Origin: Thermodesulfobacteriota bacterium
Lineage (GTDB): Bacteria > Desulfobacterota > QYQD01
Direction of reading: 5' to 3'
DNA length: 10,667 nucleotides
NCBI GenBank assembly: GCA_030017815.1
Contig: JASEGX010000078.1
Coordinates: forward strand, 1-10,667
The notes below the pieces were generated by a model. The model saw only the letters and a program-made list of their open reading frames with translations, had not been told where the DNA came from and made no database searches. The position numbers and the translations under genes are program-made. Of the stretch, positions 1 to 5,671 are shown piece by piece. Every line of letters starts with the position of its first letter. Position 1 is the first letter of the stretch.

Positions 1-48
1 AATTAGGACATTTCTACTTTGGCTAATTAGGACATTATCATTTTGGTA
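1..48. repeat. Two tandem 24-nt repeats, probable end of an insertion sequence
   Basis: Bases 1-24 and 25-48 both begin AATTAGGACATT and both carry TTTGG near their end; 18 of 24 positions agree. Arrays of short GGACATT-containing repeats are typical of the ends of IS21/IS481-like insertion sequences, where they bind the transposase. The transposase itself would lie left of the window. A degenerate third copy may follow (TTTCGGACTTGTCC, about 65-78). The repeat is seen directly; assignment to an IS family is from memory of such ends. Confidence 0.5.
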
Positions 49-155
49 TTACAGCTAAAAGATTTCGGACTTGTCCTTTTTATGGAACCCGATGTTCCTG
101 AGTGAGATCGGCTGGAGGAGAGAAAAACGTTGGGGATGAGCGGGTAGGCATTCGG

Positions 156-170
156 CCTGCCGCAGGCAGG
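156..170. repeat. Short perfect hairpin downstream of mltG
   Basis: CCTGCC and GGCAGG pair across a GCA loop. The hairpin lies 24 bases beyond the mltG stop on the minus strand. No T run follows on either strand, so it is not a convincing intrinsic terminator. The rest of 49-194 shows nothing I can identify. Confidence 0.3.
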
Positions 171-194
171 GGAGGGGCGTGTCCGGGATGAAAA

Positions 195-1244
195 CTAATC
201 AGTGGAGGTAGAGGCCGGGACGTCTGAGACCGGCTTTTTTTGGTATATGGCGACGGCTCGTTGGTGGGCTTCAAGGGTGCTCGAGAAATGATGCGAACCG
301 TCGTTTTTGGACACAAAATACAAAACCCTTTTTTTTACAGGATTAAGGGCTGCTTTAATTGCCGCTTCTCCCGGGCAGGCTATGGGGCCCGGCGGTAATC
401 CTTTGATTATGTATGTATTGTAAGGGGTTGGTGTCCGTAGATCCTTTCTGGTGAGGTTGCCGTTAAAATCGCGTATCCCATAAATAACCGTCGGATCTGC
501 CTGCAAGGGCATGCCGCGACGCAACCGGTTATGGAAGACAGCCGAAATAAGTCTCCTCTCGCCTGGGGCACCGGTTTCCTTCTCAATAATGGAGGCCAGC
601 GTTACAACCTCACGCATGGACAGACCTTGCCCTTTAGCCTCTTCCGCATATTTCTGTGAGTATATCTTCTTAAACCGGGCTGTCATCTTACGAAGGACGT
701 CTTCCGTTTGCATATCCCTCCAAAATTCATAGGTATCCGGAAAAAGATAACCCTCAAGACTTGGCCCCTCAAATCCAAAGGATGATATAATATCCTGGTC
801 AAAGGCCCTGGCCAGGAATTCTTGTTTTTTTACCAGCCCTTCTTTAGCGAGCGTGTCGGCAATCTGATAGATGTTGTAGCCTTCGGGGATAGTGACCATA
901 TGCTGAATAACCCAGCCATTAACTAATTTATTGAGCACTTCCCGGGGGAGCATAGATGGGCTTAGTTCATATTCTCCGGCCTTTACCTGGTTGACTGACC
1001 CGGTAAGTTTTGCCAATAGGGCAAATTTAAAACTGCTTTTAATAATGCCTTTGTCTTCCAATTGACGGGAAATAGTCAGAAATTTAGTCTTCGGTTGGAT
1101 ATAGATAACCTTTGACTTCGCATGCCTTTCCGGCGGGATATAGAGAAAAGTGAAACCCTGATAGGCGAGAAAAAGTACAACATATACACCCACCAGCACC
1201 CGCCACCTAAAACATTTTCTAATGCTGTCAGGTATCCTTATCAT
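195..1244 (-). CDS. mltG: Endolytic murein transglycosylase MltG (YceG-like)
   Basis: MltG is an inner-membrane lytic transglycosylase that cuts nascent glycan strands and helps set peptidoglycan chain length. The 349-aa product has a basic N-terminus, one membrane anchor at about residues 15-36, a LysM-like region at about 45-115 (VKAGEYELS), and the YceG catalytic domain to about 335. The signature ASIIEKET (217-224) contains the expected catalytic glutamate E221, and LQADPTVIYG (247-256) and GLPPGPIACPG (282-292) are also family motifs. Length is normal for the family. The ATG overlaps the ruvX stop as ATGA, which implies translational coupling at the end of the operon. The C-terminal 15 residues or so (KKPVSDVPASTSTD) form a low-complexity tail. 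Confidence 0.95.
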   Translation of the reverse strand: MIRIPDSIRKCFRWRVLVGVYVVLFLAYQGFTFLYIPPERHAKSKVIYIQPKTKFLTISRQLEDKGIIKSSFKFALLAKLTGSVNQVKAGEYELSPSMLPREVLNKLVNGWVIQHMVTIPEGYNIYQIADTLAKEGLVKKQEFLARAFDQDIISSFGFEGPSLEGYLFPDTYEFWRDMQTEDVLRKMTARFKKIYSQKYAEEAKGQGLSMREVVTLASIIEKETGAPGERRLISAVFHNRLRRGMPLQADPTVIYGIRDFNGNLTRKDLRTPTPYNTYIIKGLPPGPIACPGEAAIKAALNPVKKRVLYFVSKNDGSHHFSSTLEAHQRAVAIYQKKPVSDVPASTSTD

Positions 1245-1648
1245 CTACTGTCCAAGAAACCCTGGAGGATATAGGCTGCGGCCAGATGATTAACCACTTT
1301 TTTGCGTTTGGCACGGCTGGCATCACCCGCAAGCAATGTTCTTGTAACCGCCACTGTGGAAAAACGCTCATCCCAGGTGTGGATAGGCTGCGGAATAGCC
1401 GATTTTAACTTTTCTGCAAATTCTAGAACCAAAACCGCCGCCTGTCCAAGGCTCCCGTCCGTTTTTTTGGGGAGCCCTACGACCACTTCTGTGACGTTTA
1501 ACTCGCCAATAAGCCTTTCCAGGGCATCTATATCTTCCTCTTCGGTCTTCCTGGGTAAGGTCTTTAGCGGTTGAGCGGTAATGCCCAGTTCATCACTTAC
1601 GGCGATACCTATGGTCTTTGTACCTATGTCCAGACACATAATGCGCAT
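1241..1648 (-). CDS. ruvX: Putative pre-16S rRNA nuclease / Holliday-junction-resolvase-like RuvX (YqgF)
   Basis: YqgF/RuvX is an RNase H-fold protein that processes the 5' end of pre-16S rRNA and was earlier proposed as a Holliday junction resolvase. The 135-aa reading has LDIGTKTIGIAVSD (6-19, first Asp D7), VVVGLPKKTDG (55-65) and TWDERFSTVAV (91-101). In the last motif KKVVNHLAAAYILQGFLD the usual acidic residue (KxVDxxAA in relatives) is Asn120, an unusual change at a predicted catalytic position. I chose ATG 1646-1648 because a GGAG lies nine bases upstream; an in-frame TTG at 1663 would add five residues and overlap the previous gene. Two bases separate it from the upstream stop, and the downstream mltG start overlaps its stop. 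Confidence 0.93.
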   Translation of the reverse strand: MRIMCLDIGTKTIGIAVSDELGITAQPLKTLPRKTEEEDIDALERLIGELNVTEVVVGLPKKTDGSLGQAAVLVLEFAEKLKSAIPQPIHTWDERFSTVAVTRTLLAGDASRAKRKKVVNHLAAAYILQGFLDSR

Positions 1649-1650
1649 GA

Positions 1651-2133
1651 TTACCGGCTCCAATAAACCCTTATAGTCTTTTCGGCATCGCCGTACTGGA
1701 AGGAAAATTCGCCCTGATAGGCCCGGGATAGGGCCTCCCCGATACGGCGGGCCATATGCACTCCGGTTGTCGTAATCAGGGTGTGGTCGTCTTCATCAAC
1801 AATGGACATAATCTTTTCCATGGGGTGTTCTCCCTTCTCCAACCCCTCTTCATTATGGATGAGGTTCAGCAGTTCTTCACGGTGTTGTTTGAAAAAATTA
1901 CCTTTGATCTCCACATACCCTGCCGGGTAGTTATCAGCGATACGCTGACAAGCAGGGCAGACCACCCTATTGGCTTCCTTCGGCGGTTTTTCCCATGACC
2001 AACGCCCGTCCTGAAAAAGGGAACCACATTCAGTACATACAGTCGGCTCCGGCCACTTGCCCCATTCTTTGTAAGTGTCGTGTCGTTTTTCCTGGATCAA
2101 CTTGTCTCTTCTACCGTATTGGCTTTTATCCAT
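1651..2133 (-). CDS. BCAM0308-type zinc-ribbon protein, function unknown
   Basis: This 160-aa protein has two CxxC pairs, C33/C36 (VCTECGSLF) and C59/C62 (VVCPACQR), forming a probable zinc ribbon like that at the N-terminus of NMD3. The rest is an alpha/beta region with the conserved-looking stretch TLITTTGVHMARRIGEAL (118-135). It resembles the small family annotated as BCAM0308; no biochemical role is known to me. It is first in an operon with ruvX and mltG, two bases before ruvX, so a link to rRNA or translation is possible but only by association. A clear GGAGG lies six bases before the ATG. Confidence 0.85.
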   Translation of the reverse strand: MDKSQYGRRDKLIQEKRHDTYKEWGKWPEPTVCTECGSLFQDGRWSWEKPPKEANRVVCPACQRIADNYPAGYVEIKGNFFKQHREELLNLIHNEEGLEKGEHPMEKIMSIVDEDDHTLITTTGVHMARRIGEALSRAYQGEFSFQYGDAEKTIRVYWSR

Positions 2134-2202
2134 GGCAATCCTCCGTTTTCATGCCCTTACTGTTTTCTTCTAAATGGTGTCCTGCGGGATTTATCCGGTA
2201 TT

Positions 2203-2220
2203 TTTGTTTATAGTATAACA
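2203..2220 (-). promoter_or_regulatory. Extended -10 promoter for the zinc-ribbon/ruvX/mltG operon
   Basis: On the minus strand TGTTATACT reads as TG-N-TATACT, a good extended -10 (TATACT at 2212-2217, TG at 2219-2220). The -35 region is weak (TTCGGC about 17 bases upstream), as expected for extended -10 promoters. Transcription would start near 2205, about 70 bases before the ATG at 2133. No convincing terminator separates it from ino1, so read-through from ino1 is possible. Confidence 0.5.
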
Positions 2221-2250
2221 TAGCTGCTTAAGAAGCCGAAACCCCCGTGG

Positions 2251-3357
2251 TTAATTTTCTCGTGCCCCGGCGATGAATTCTTCGGTCATCCGGTATGCCT
2301 CGTCATCAGTGAACTGTCTGGGAGGATGTTTCATAAAGTATGCAGAAGGAGAATACAGAACACCCCCCCGGCCTCTATCCAGAGCCAGCTTGCAGCACCG
2401 GATGGCATCAATGGCCACCCCTGCGGAGTTCGGGGAATCCTCAACCGAAAGTCGCAGTTCGAGGTTCAGGGGGACGTCGCCGAAAAGTCTGCCCTCAATT
2501 CGGATAAAACAGACCTTGTTGTCTTTCTGCCAGGCCACATAATCACTGGGGCCGATATGTATATCTTCGGCCTCAAGCCTTTCGGCCAGGACTGACTGGA
2601 CGGCCTCTGTCTTTGATACCTTTTTAGAGATAAGCCTGCTTCTGTTGAGCATGTTGAGGAAATCGGTGTTGCCGCCGGTATTCAACTGATAGGTCCTTTC
2701 GAGCTTTACTCCCCTTTTTTTGAATAAATCGGCCAGCGTTCTATGGATGATGGTAGCGCCAAGCTGGGATTTTATATCATCACCTATCAGCGGTATGCCT
2801 TTCTCTTTAAATCTATCCGCCCATTTCGGATCGCTGGCTATGAAAACCGGCATACAATTAATAAGGGCCACCCCTGCCCCAAGGGCGCATTCAGCATAGA
2901 ACCTCACCGCCTGTTCAGAGCCTACCGGGAGGTAATTTAACAGCATCTCTGCCCTTGATTCTTTCAATACCTTAATTATATCTTCCTTCGACGCCTCTTT
3001 TTCGTCACTAAGGACGAATGTATATTTGTCATCATAATTCTTCATGTGTTCGGAAAAACCGTCGAGTATCTTTCCCATTCTCACCCGGATGTTTGTTACG
3101 GGTATATCTCTACATAATACGGTCGTGCAGTTTGGAAGTTCAAAGATAGCATCGGATACATCCTTCCCGACCTTCCTTTTATCAATATCAAAGGCTGCTA
3201 CCACTTCAATATCAGATGGCTTGTATCCTCCAATGTCACAATGCATCAATCCGGTAACCTTTTTACTCTCCTTGTTTCTATAATAGTAGGCAATACCCTG
3301 GATCAATGAACTCGCACAGTTACCAAGCCCCGAGATTGCTATCCTGATCTTCTCCAT
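2251..3357 (-). CDS. ino1: Inositol-3-phosphate synthase
   Basis: The enzyme converts glucose 6-phosphate to 1L-myo-inositol 1-phosphate with an internal NAD+ redox cycle, the first step to inositol lipids or inositol-based solutes. The 368-aa product is the short prokaryotic form. The NAD-binding Rossmann start is ISGLGNCASSL (8-18). Family motifs follow: LLNYLPVGSEQA (139-150), GDDIKSQLGATIIHR (192-206, with the conserved lysine K196), NTGGNTDFLNML (226-237) and DSPNSAGVAIDAIR (307-320). ATG 3357 has GGGAGA six bases upstream. It stands alone as a transcription unit, 117 bases before the next minus-strand gene. The sequence shows no sign of damage. Its physiological use here is unknown; no inositol-lipid gene is in the window. 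Confidence 0.93.
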   Translation of the reverse strand: MEKIRIAISGLGNCASSLIQGIAYYYRNKESKKVTGLMHCDIGGYKPSDIEVVAAFDIDKRKVGKDVSDAIFELPNCTTVLCRDIPVTNIRVRMGKILDGFSEHMKNYDDKYTFVLSDEKEASKEDIIKVLKESRAEMLLNYLPVGSEQAVRFYAECALGAGVALINCMPVFIASDPKWADRFKEKGIPLIGDDIKSQLGATIIHRTLADLFKKRGVKLERTYQLNTGGNTDFLNMLNRSRLISKKVSKTEAVQSVLAERLEAEDIHIGPSDYVAWQKDNKVCFIRIEGRLFGDVPLNLELRLSVEDSPNSAGVAIDAIRCCKLALDRGRGGVLYSPSAYFMKHPPRQFTDDEAYRMTEEFIAGAREN

Positions 3358-3392
3358 GAACTATCTCCCATACCTTAAAACTTCGCAGGCGT

Positions 3393-3575
3393 CAATTTGA
3401 CGGCTTCGTAAAAAGCAAAAGCTTACCGCAGAGGCCGCCGAGAACGCTGAGATAACATATTGAATAGTCATTCGACCCGGCTCATGACCGTGAGCCAGCC
3501 GAACGGTTTACAGCTTTTCTCTAAGAACTCTGTGTGCTCAGCGGTGAAAAAGCTTTTCTACGAATTCATCAAATA
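3393..3575. repeat. MITE-like inverted-repeat element with nested hairpin
   Basis: Two arms of about 55-60 nt are imperfect inverted repeats. The left arm (from TTTGACGGCTTCGTAAAAAGC through ACCGCAGAGG, 3397-3452) pairs with the right arm (about 3516-3573, read backwards as GATGAATTCGTAGAAAAGC then ACCGCTGAG). Between them lies a tighter hairpin, GGCTCA/TGAGCC at 3479-3496, extended outward by TTCG and CGAA. No transposase is encoded. GACGGCTTCGTAAAAAG ends and ACCGCAGAGG blocks recur in intergenic regions of Desulfobacterota-like genomes, from memory. The left tip forms a perfect CGTCAA-T-TTGACG palindrome (3390-3402) upstream of ino1. Confidence 0.6.
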
Positions 3576-3761
3576 TGGAACGGCATCATTCTAATATGTC
3601 ATCATAGCACACTACTTTTCAATTAACTATCGAATAAGGTTAACCGGTTATGCAAACATATCAAGGACATGCGCATAGGTTTTTCCCCTTGCCGGGGGGC
3701 CGCACGCTTGATATAGTCAGATAACCACGCACATTTCTTATATCATAATTTAGAGATAGTT
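3576..3761 (+). other. Gene-free leader of the RudS-like gene with small palindromes
   Basis: No coding sequence is apparent. Two interlocked palindromes, GGTTAACC (3638-3645) and TAACCGGTTA (3641-3650), lie about 115 bases before the next ATG. A small C-rich/G-rich hairpin sits at 3685-3697. AT-rich sequence with a possible -10 (TATCAT, about 3741-3746) precedes the gene, but I see no matching -35. Confidence 0.3.
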
Positions 3762-4712
3762 ATGGAGAAAACCATAAGATTGGGCATCAGTGCCTGTTTG
3801 CTGGGAAGTAAGGTCCGTTTTGACGGTGGGCATAAATGGGACCGGTTTATTACCGATACCCTGGGCCGTTACGTGGAATATAGGCCGGTATGCCCGGAGG
3901 TGGAATGCGGTTTGGGTGTTCCCCGGGAGCCCTTGCGCCTGATGGGAGACCCGAATTCTCCCCGTCTGGTGAAGGTGCATACCGCTCAGGAGCATACGAA
4001 GCGCATGGCCCGCTGGGTGCGTAAGCGCGTGGTTGAACTGGCGAAAGAAGATCTATGGGGTTTTATCTTTAAGGCCAAGTCGCCCAGTTGCGGCGTGAAG
4101 CGGATTAAGGTCTTTAATGAAGAGGGGGCGCGGACAAAAAACGGGGTGGGAATGTTTGCCCGGGCATTTATGGAACATTTCCCGCTCTGTCCGGTGGAAG
4201 ACGAAGACCGGCTTCATGATCCTGCCATTCGGGAAAACTTCATGGAACGCATCTTTGTCTGCAAAAGGTGGCGCGAGATTCTTGCACAAAAGATGAGCCG
4301 GGATAATCTGGCAGATTTCCATAACAGGCACGAGCTGCTTATCCTTGCCCACAGTGTAAGGCACTCCGGTATGATGAAAAAAATGGTAGCCAGGGCCCAA
4401 AAGAACCCGGTCAAGGAACTGTATGCGCAATACCAGAACCTTTTATTGGAAGCCCTGCGGTTGAAAGTGACGCCGAGGAAAAATGCCGGCATCCTGCAGC
4501 ATATTGTGGGGTGTCTTAAAAAGCAGCTTTCCCCGGATGAAAGAAAAGAGCTGCTGGAGGTCATCAATTCTTATCGCCAGGGCGACCTGCCCCTTATTGT
4601 GCCCATTACGCTACTGAATCATTACGTACATAGATACGATCTTCCTTACCTGAGAGAACAGTACTATCTGTATCCTCACCCTATAGAACTCCAATTAAGA
4701 AACCATGTTTAG
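3762..4712 (+). CDS. rudS: TudS (DUF523)-DUF1722 fusion, probable tRNA 4-thiouridine desulfidase RudS
   Basis: The N-terminal half (about 1-145) is a TudS/DUF523 domain: GISACLLGSKVRFDGGHK (8-25), VCPEVECGLGVPRE (43-56) and KAKSPSCGV (104-112). Cysteines C12, C44/C49 and C110 are the candidate ligands of the [4Fe-4S] cluster that abstracts sulfur from thiouracil in TudS. The C-terminal half (about 165-310) is DUF1722 (FHNRHELLILAHS at 186-198; LYPHPIELQLRNHV at the end). Published fusions of this architecture, named RudS, remove sulfur from 4-thiouridine in tRNA; the call rests on that architecture. The older label is YbgA-like/DUF523. The ATG is fixed by the length of the domain, although the ribosome site (AGAG) is weak. 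It is a single gene, divergent from ino1. Confidence 0.88.
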   Translation: MEKTIRLGISACLLGSKVRFDGGHKWDRFITDTLGRYVEYRPVCPEVECGLGVPREPLRLMGDPNSPRLVKVHTAQEHTKRMARWVRKRVVELAKEDLWGFIFKAKSPSCGVKRIKVFNEEGARTKNGVGMFARAFMEHFPLCPVEDEDRLHDPAIRENFMERIFVCKRWREILAQKMSRDNLADFHNRHELLILAHSVRHSGMMKKMVARAQKNPVKELYAQYQNLLLEALRLKVTPRKNAGILQHIVGCLKKQLSPDERKELLEVINSYRQGDLPLIVPITLLNHYVHRYDLPYLREQYYLYPHPIELQLRNHV

Positions 4713-4773
4713 GGGAAGAACTAACACCGTTCCCATCGGTTGCGGTGGCGGAACGCCATCCGCACGGGTGAGC

Positions 4774-4875
4774 ATTGCATAGCGAGCGCATTCCCAGCTG
4801 ATTGCAGCGGGGTTAGCGAGCGAATACGATGCATTTTACCTTGCATACGGAGATTCCCCGCAGCTTGCTGCGGGG
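4774..4875. repeat. REP-like repeat cluster with a 9-bp-stem hairpin
   Basis: CCCCGCAGC and GCTGCGGGG (4856-4875) form a perfect 9-bp stem with a two-base gap. The segment around it is a diverged second copy of an upstream one: TTGCATA, then ATTCCC, AGCT and GCGGGG recur in order at about 4776-4812 and 4841-4875. TAGCGAGCG is also repeated directly (near 4779 and 4814). Hairpins of this CCCCGCAGC type are common dispersed intergenic repeats. It lies between the convergent rudS and antitoxin genes; a T run follows the hairpin only at 4895-4900, so a terminator role is uncertain. Confidence 0.55.
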
Positions 4876-4878
4876 AGC

Positions 4879-4894
4879 TTCAATCGTTAGGCGC
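4879..4894 (-). repeat. attC-like half-site at the 3' end of the toxin-antitoxin pair
   Basis: On the minus strand the sequence is GCGCCTAACGATTGAA. GCCTAAC fits the integron R-box consensus RYYYAAC, and the antitoxin stop codon TAA lies inside it, as is usual in gene cassettes. It is an inverted repeat of 5465-5480 (14 of 16 matching). The matching R box that would complete an attC downstream was not found, so this is a half-site only. Confidence 0.4.
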
Positions 4895-5132
4895 TTTTTT
4901 GATTTTTATAGTGTGAAGCATACCAATCTATAACATGTCTGATCATCTTTTGATACGAGGTGTGCTGTTTCTTTGCTTCTTTTTTAAAAAAATCAATGCT
5001 CGATTTTTTCAGGGCAATCGTTACCTTCACATTTTCCTCTTTCAAGACCAACTGGTCCGGCGGCGGAAGAAAATCCTTAACAACTCTTAACTCTCCCAGC
5101 GGTTCATTCGTGTACTTTATTTTGCTCTTCAT
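4887..5132 (-). CDS. brnA: CopG/BrnA-type antitoxin
   Basis: This 81-aa protein is the likely antitoxin of the preceding BrnT-like toxin. Antitoxins of this kind bind the toxin with one region and the operon promoter with a ribbon-helix-helix domain. The N-terminal part (GELRVVKDFLPPPDQL) is typical of partners of BrnT. The beta strand VKVTIALKKSSIDFFKKEAKK (about 37-57) and the helix QKMIRHVIDWY form the RHH-like DNA-binding part. I placed the start at ATG 5130-5132 because GGAAAGGGAGG lies seven bases upstream; a longer reading from 5183 has no such site. It overlaps the toxin gene by 29 bases, which is consistent with coupled translation. Confidence 0.85.
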   Translation of the reverse strand: MKSKIKYTNEPLGELRVVKDFLPPPDQLVLKEENVKVTIALKKSSIDFFKKEAKKQHTSYQKMIRHVIDWYASHYKNQKSA

Positions 5133-5400
5133 ATATCTGCCTCCCTTTCCTCCAATATCCAGCCCCATAAATGCGGATAACATTGCCTCGGTACGTAAAC
5201 CTCACGGTCATTATGCCTCCACCGACACGGCCAATGCAGTAAAACCGTTCCTCCTCTGTACTATGATGCATATCTTCGACTATGATACGGTGAGCATCAA
5301 GAAAAACATGCTGGGCTAACGAAAAAGAGACACCATGCTTAGCCTGATTCTCTTTATCTTTTTTCTCGTCCCATTCAAGGCTGGGTTTGATCATGACCAT
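5104..5400 (-). CDS. brnT: BrnT-family ribonuclease toxin
   Basis: BrnT toxins are small RelE-fold ribonucleases that stop translation under stress. The 98-aa product has the family layout: LEWDEKKDKENQAKHGVSFS (8-27), AQHVFLD (29-35), the acidic/His stretch VEDMHHSTEEERFYCIGRV (41-59) and VIRIYGAGYWRKGRQIYEE (74-92). Where many BrnT proteins have RISAR this one has RIYGAGYWRKG, a variant seen in a BrnT subgroup. ATG 5400 or the ATG at 5394 could be the start; neither has a good ribosome site. The upstream 60 bases are very AT-rich, with a possible promoter TTGCTA-18-TATAGT ending next to the start. BrnTA operons are usually autorepressed by the complex. Confidence 0.87.
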   Translation of the reverse strand: MVMIKPSLEWDEKKDKENQAKHGVSFSLAQHVFLDAHRIIVEDMHHSTEEERFYCIGRVGGGIMTVRFTYRGNVIRIYGAGYWRKGRQIYEEQNKVHE

Positions 5401-5464
5401 ACTATACTAAAAATATGGTGAGATTAGCAATATAATTTTATGGCAATATATATGTATTATATTT

Positions 5465-5480
5465 GCGCCTGACGTTTGAA
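5465..5480 (-). repeat. attC-like half-site upstream of the toxin-antitoxin pair
   Basis: On the minus strand the sequence is TTCAAACGTCAGGCGC. The end GTCAGGC differs by one base from the integron R-box consensus GTTRRRY, and TTCAA-CG just before it is typical of the right end of attC sites. Adjacent CCGCTGAATTC continues the resemblance. It is the inverted counterpart of 4879-4894, so the two bracket brnT-brnA. Confidence 0.4.
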
Positions 5481-5536
5481 TTCAGCGGACGGCAGGGAGC
5501 GGTAACCCGGAGTGCAAAGCTATGAGCCAAGCCTGC

Positions 5537-5586
5537 CCCGGAGTTGATCCGGGAAACAGACAAAATCGTCAGGATGAACGATTTTG
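5537..5586. repeat. Two adjacent hairpins downstream of katA
   Basis: CAAAATCG/CGATTTTG (5561-5568 with 5579-5586, ten-base loop) and CCCGGA/TCCGGG (5537-5542 with 5548-5553, five-base loop). Read on the minus strand they follow the catalase stop by about 85 bases. The first could act as a weak terminator, but only TTTTG and TCTGTTT follow it. The remainder of 5401-5671 shows nothing else recognisable. Confidence 0.3.
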
Positions 5587-5671
5587 AACAGATTTTACAA
5601 CGTAAGAGACAACGTTATCGGTCGCCTATCCAGTGGTACGCATTCATGTGCATCCGATGGTTATCTGTTCA

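Noticed and set aside
1..48. Start of a CRISPR array
   Set aside because: Only two imperfect repeats directly adjacent, with no spacers between them.
1649..1663. Longer RuvX start at a TTG
   Set aside because: The ATG at 1648 has a GGAG at suitable spacing, and family proteins begin at the equivalent of MRIMCLD.
4053..4567. Two long minus-strand open frames inside rudS
   Set aside because: They are antisense to a gene with clear domain content and show no motifs of their own.
5133..5183. 17-residue N-terminal extension of the antitoxin
   Set aside because: A strong ribosome site lies directly before ATG 5132, and the extension increases overlap with brnT without family support.
5561..5586. 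Firm intrinsic terminator for katA
   Set aside because: The stem is AT-rich and no run of T follows on the minus strand; listed only as a hairpin.
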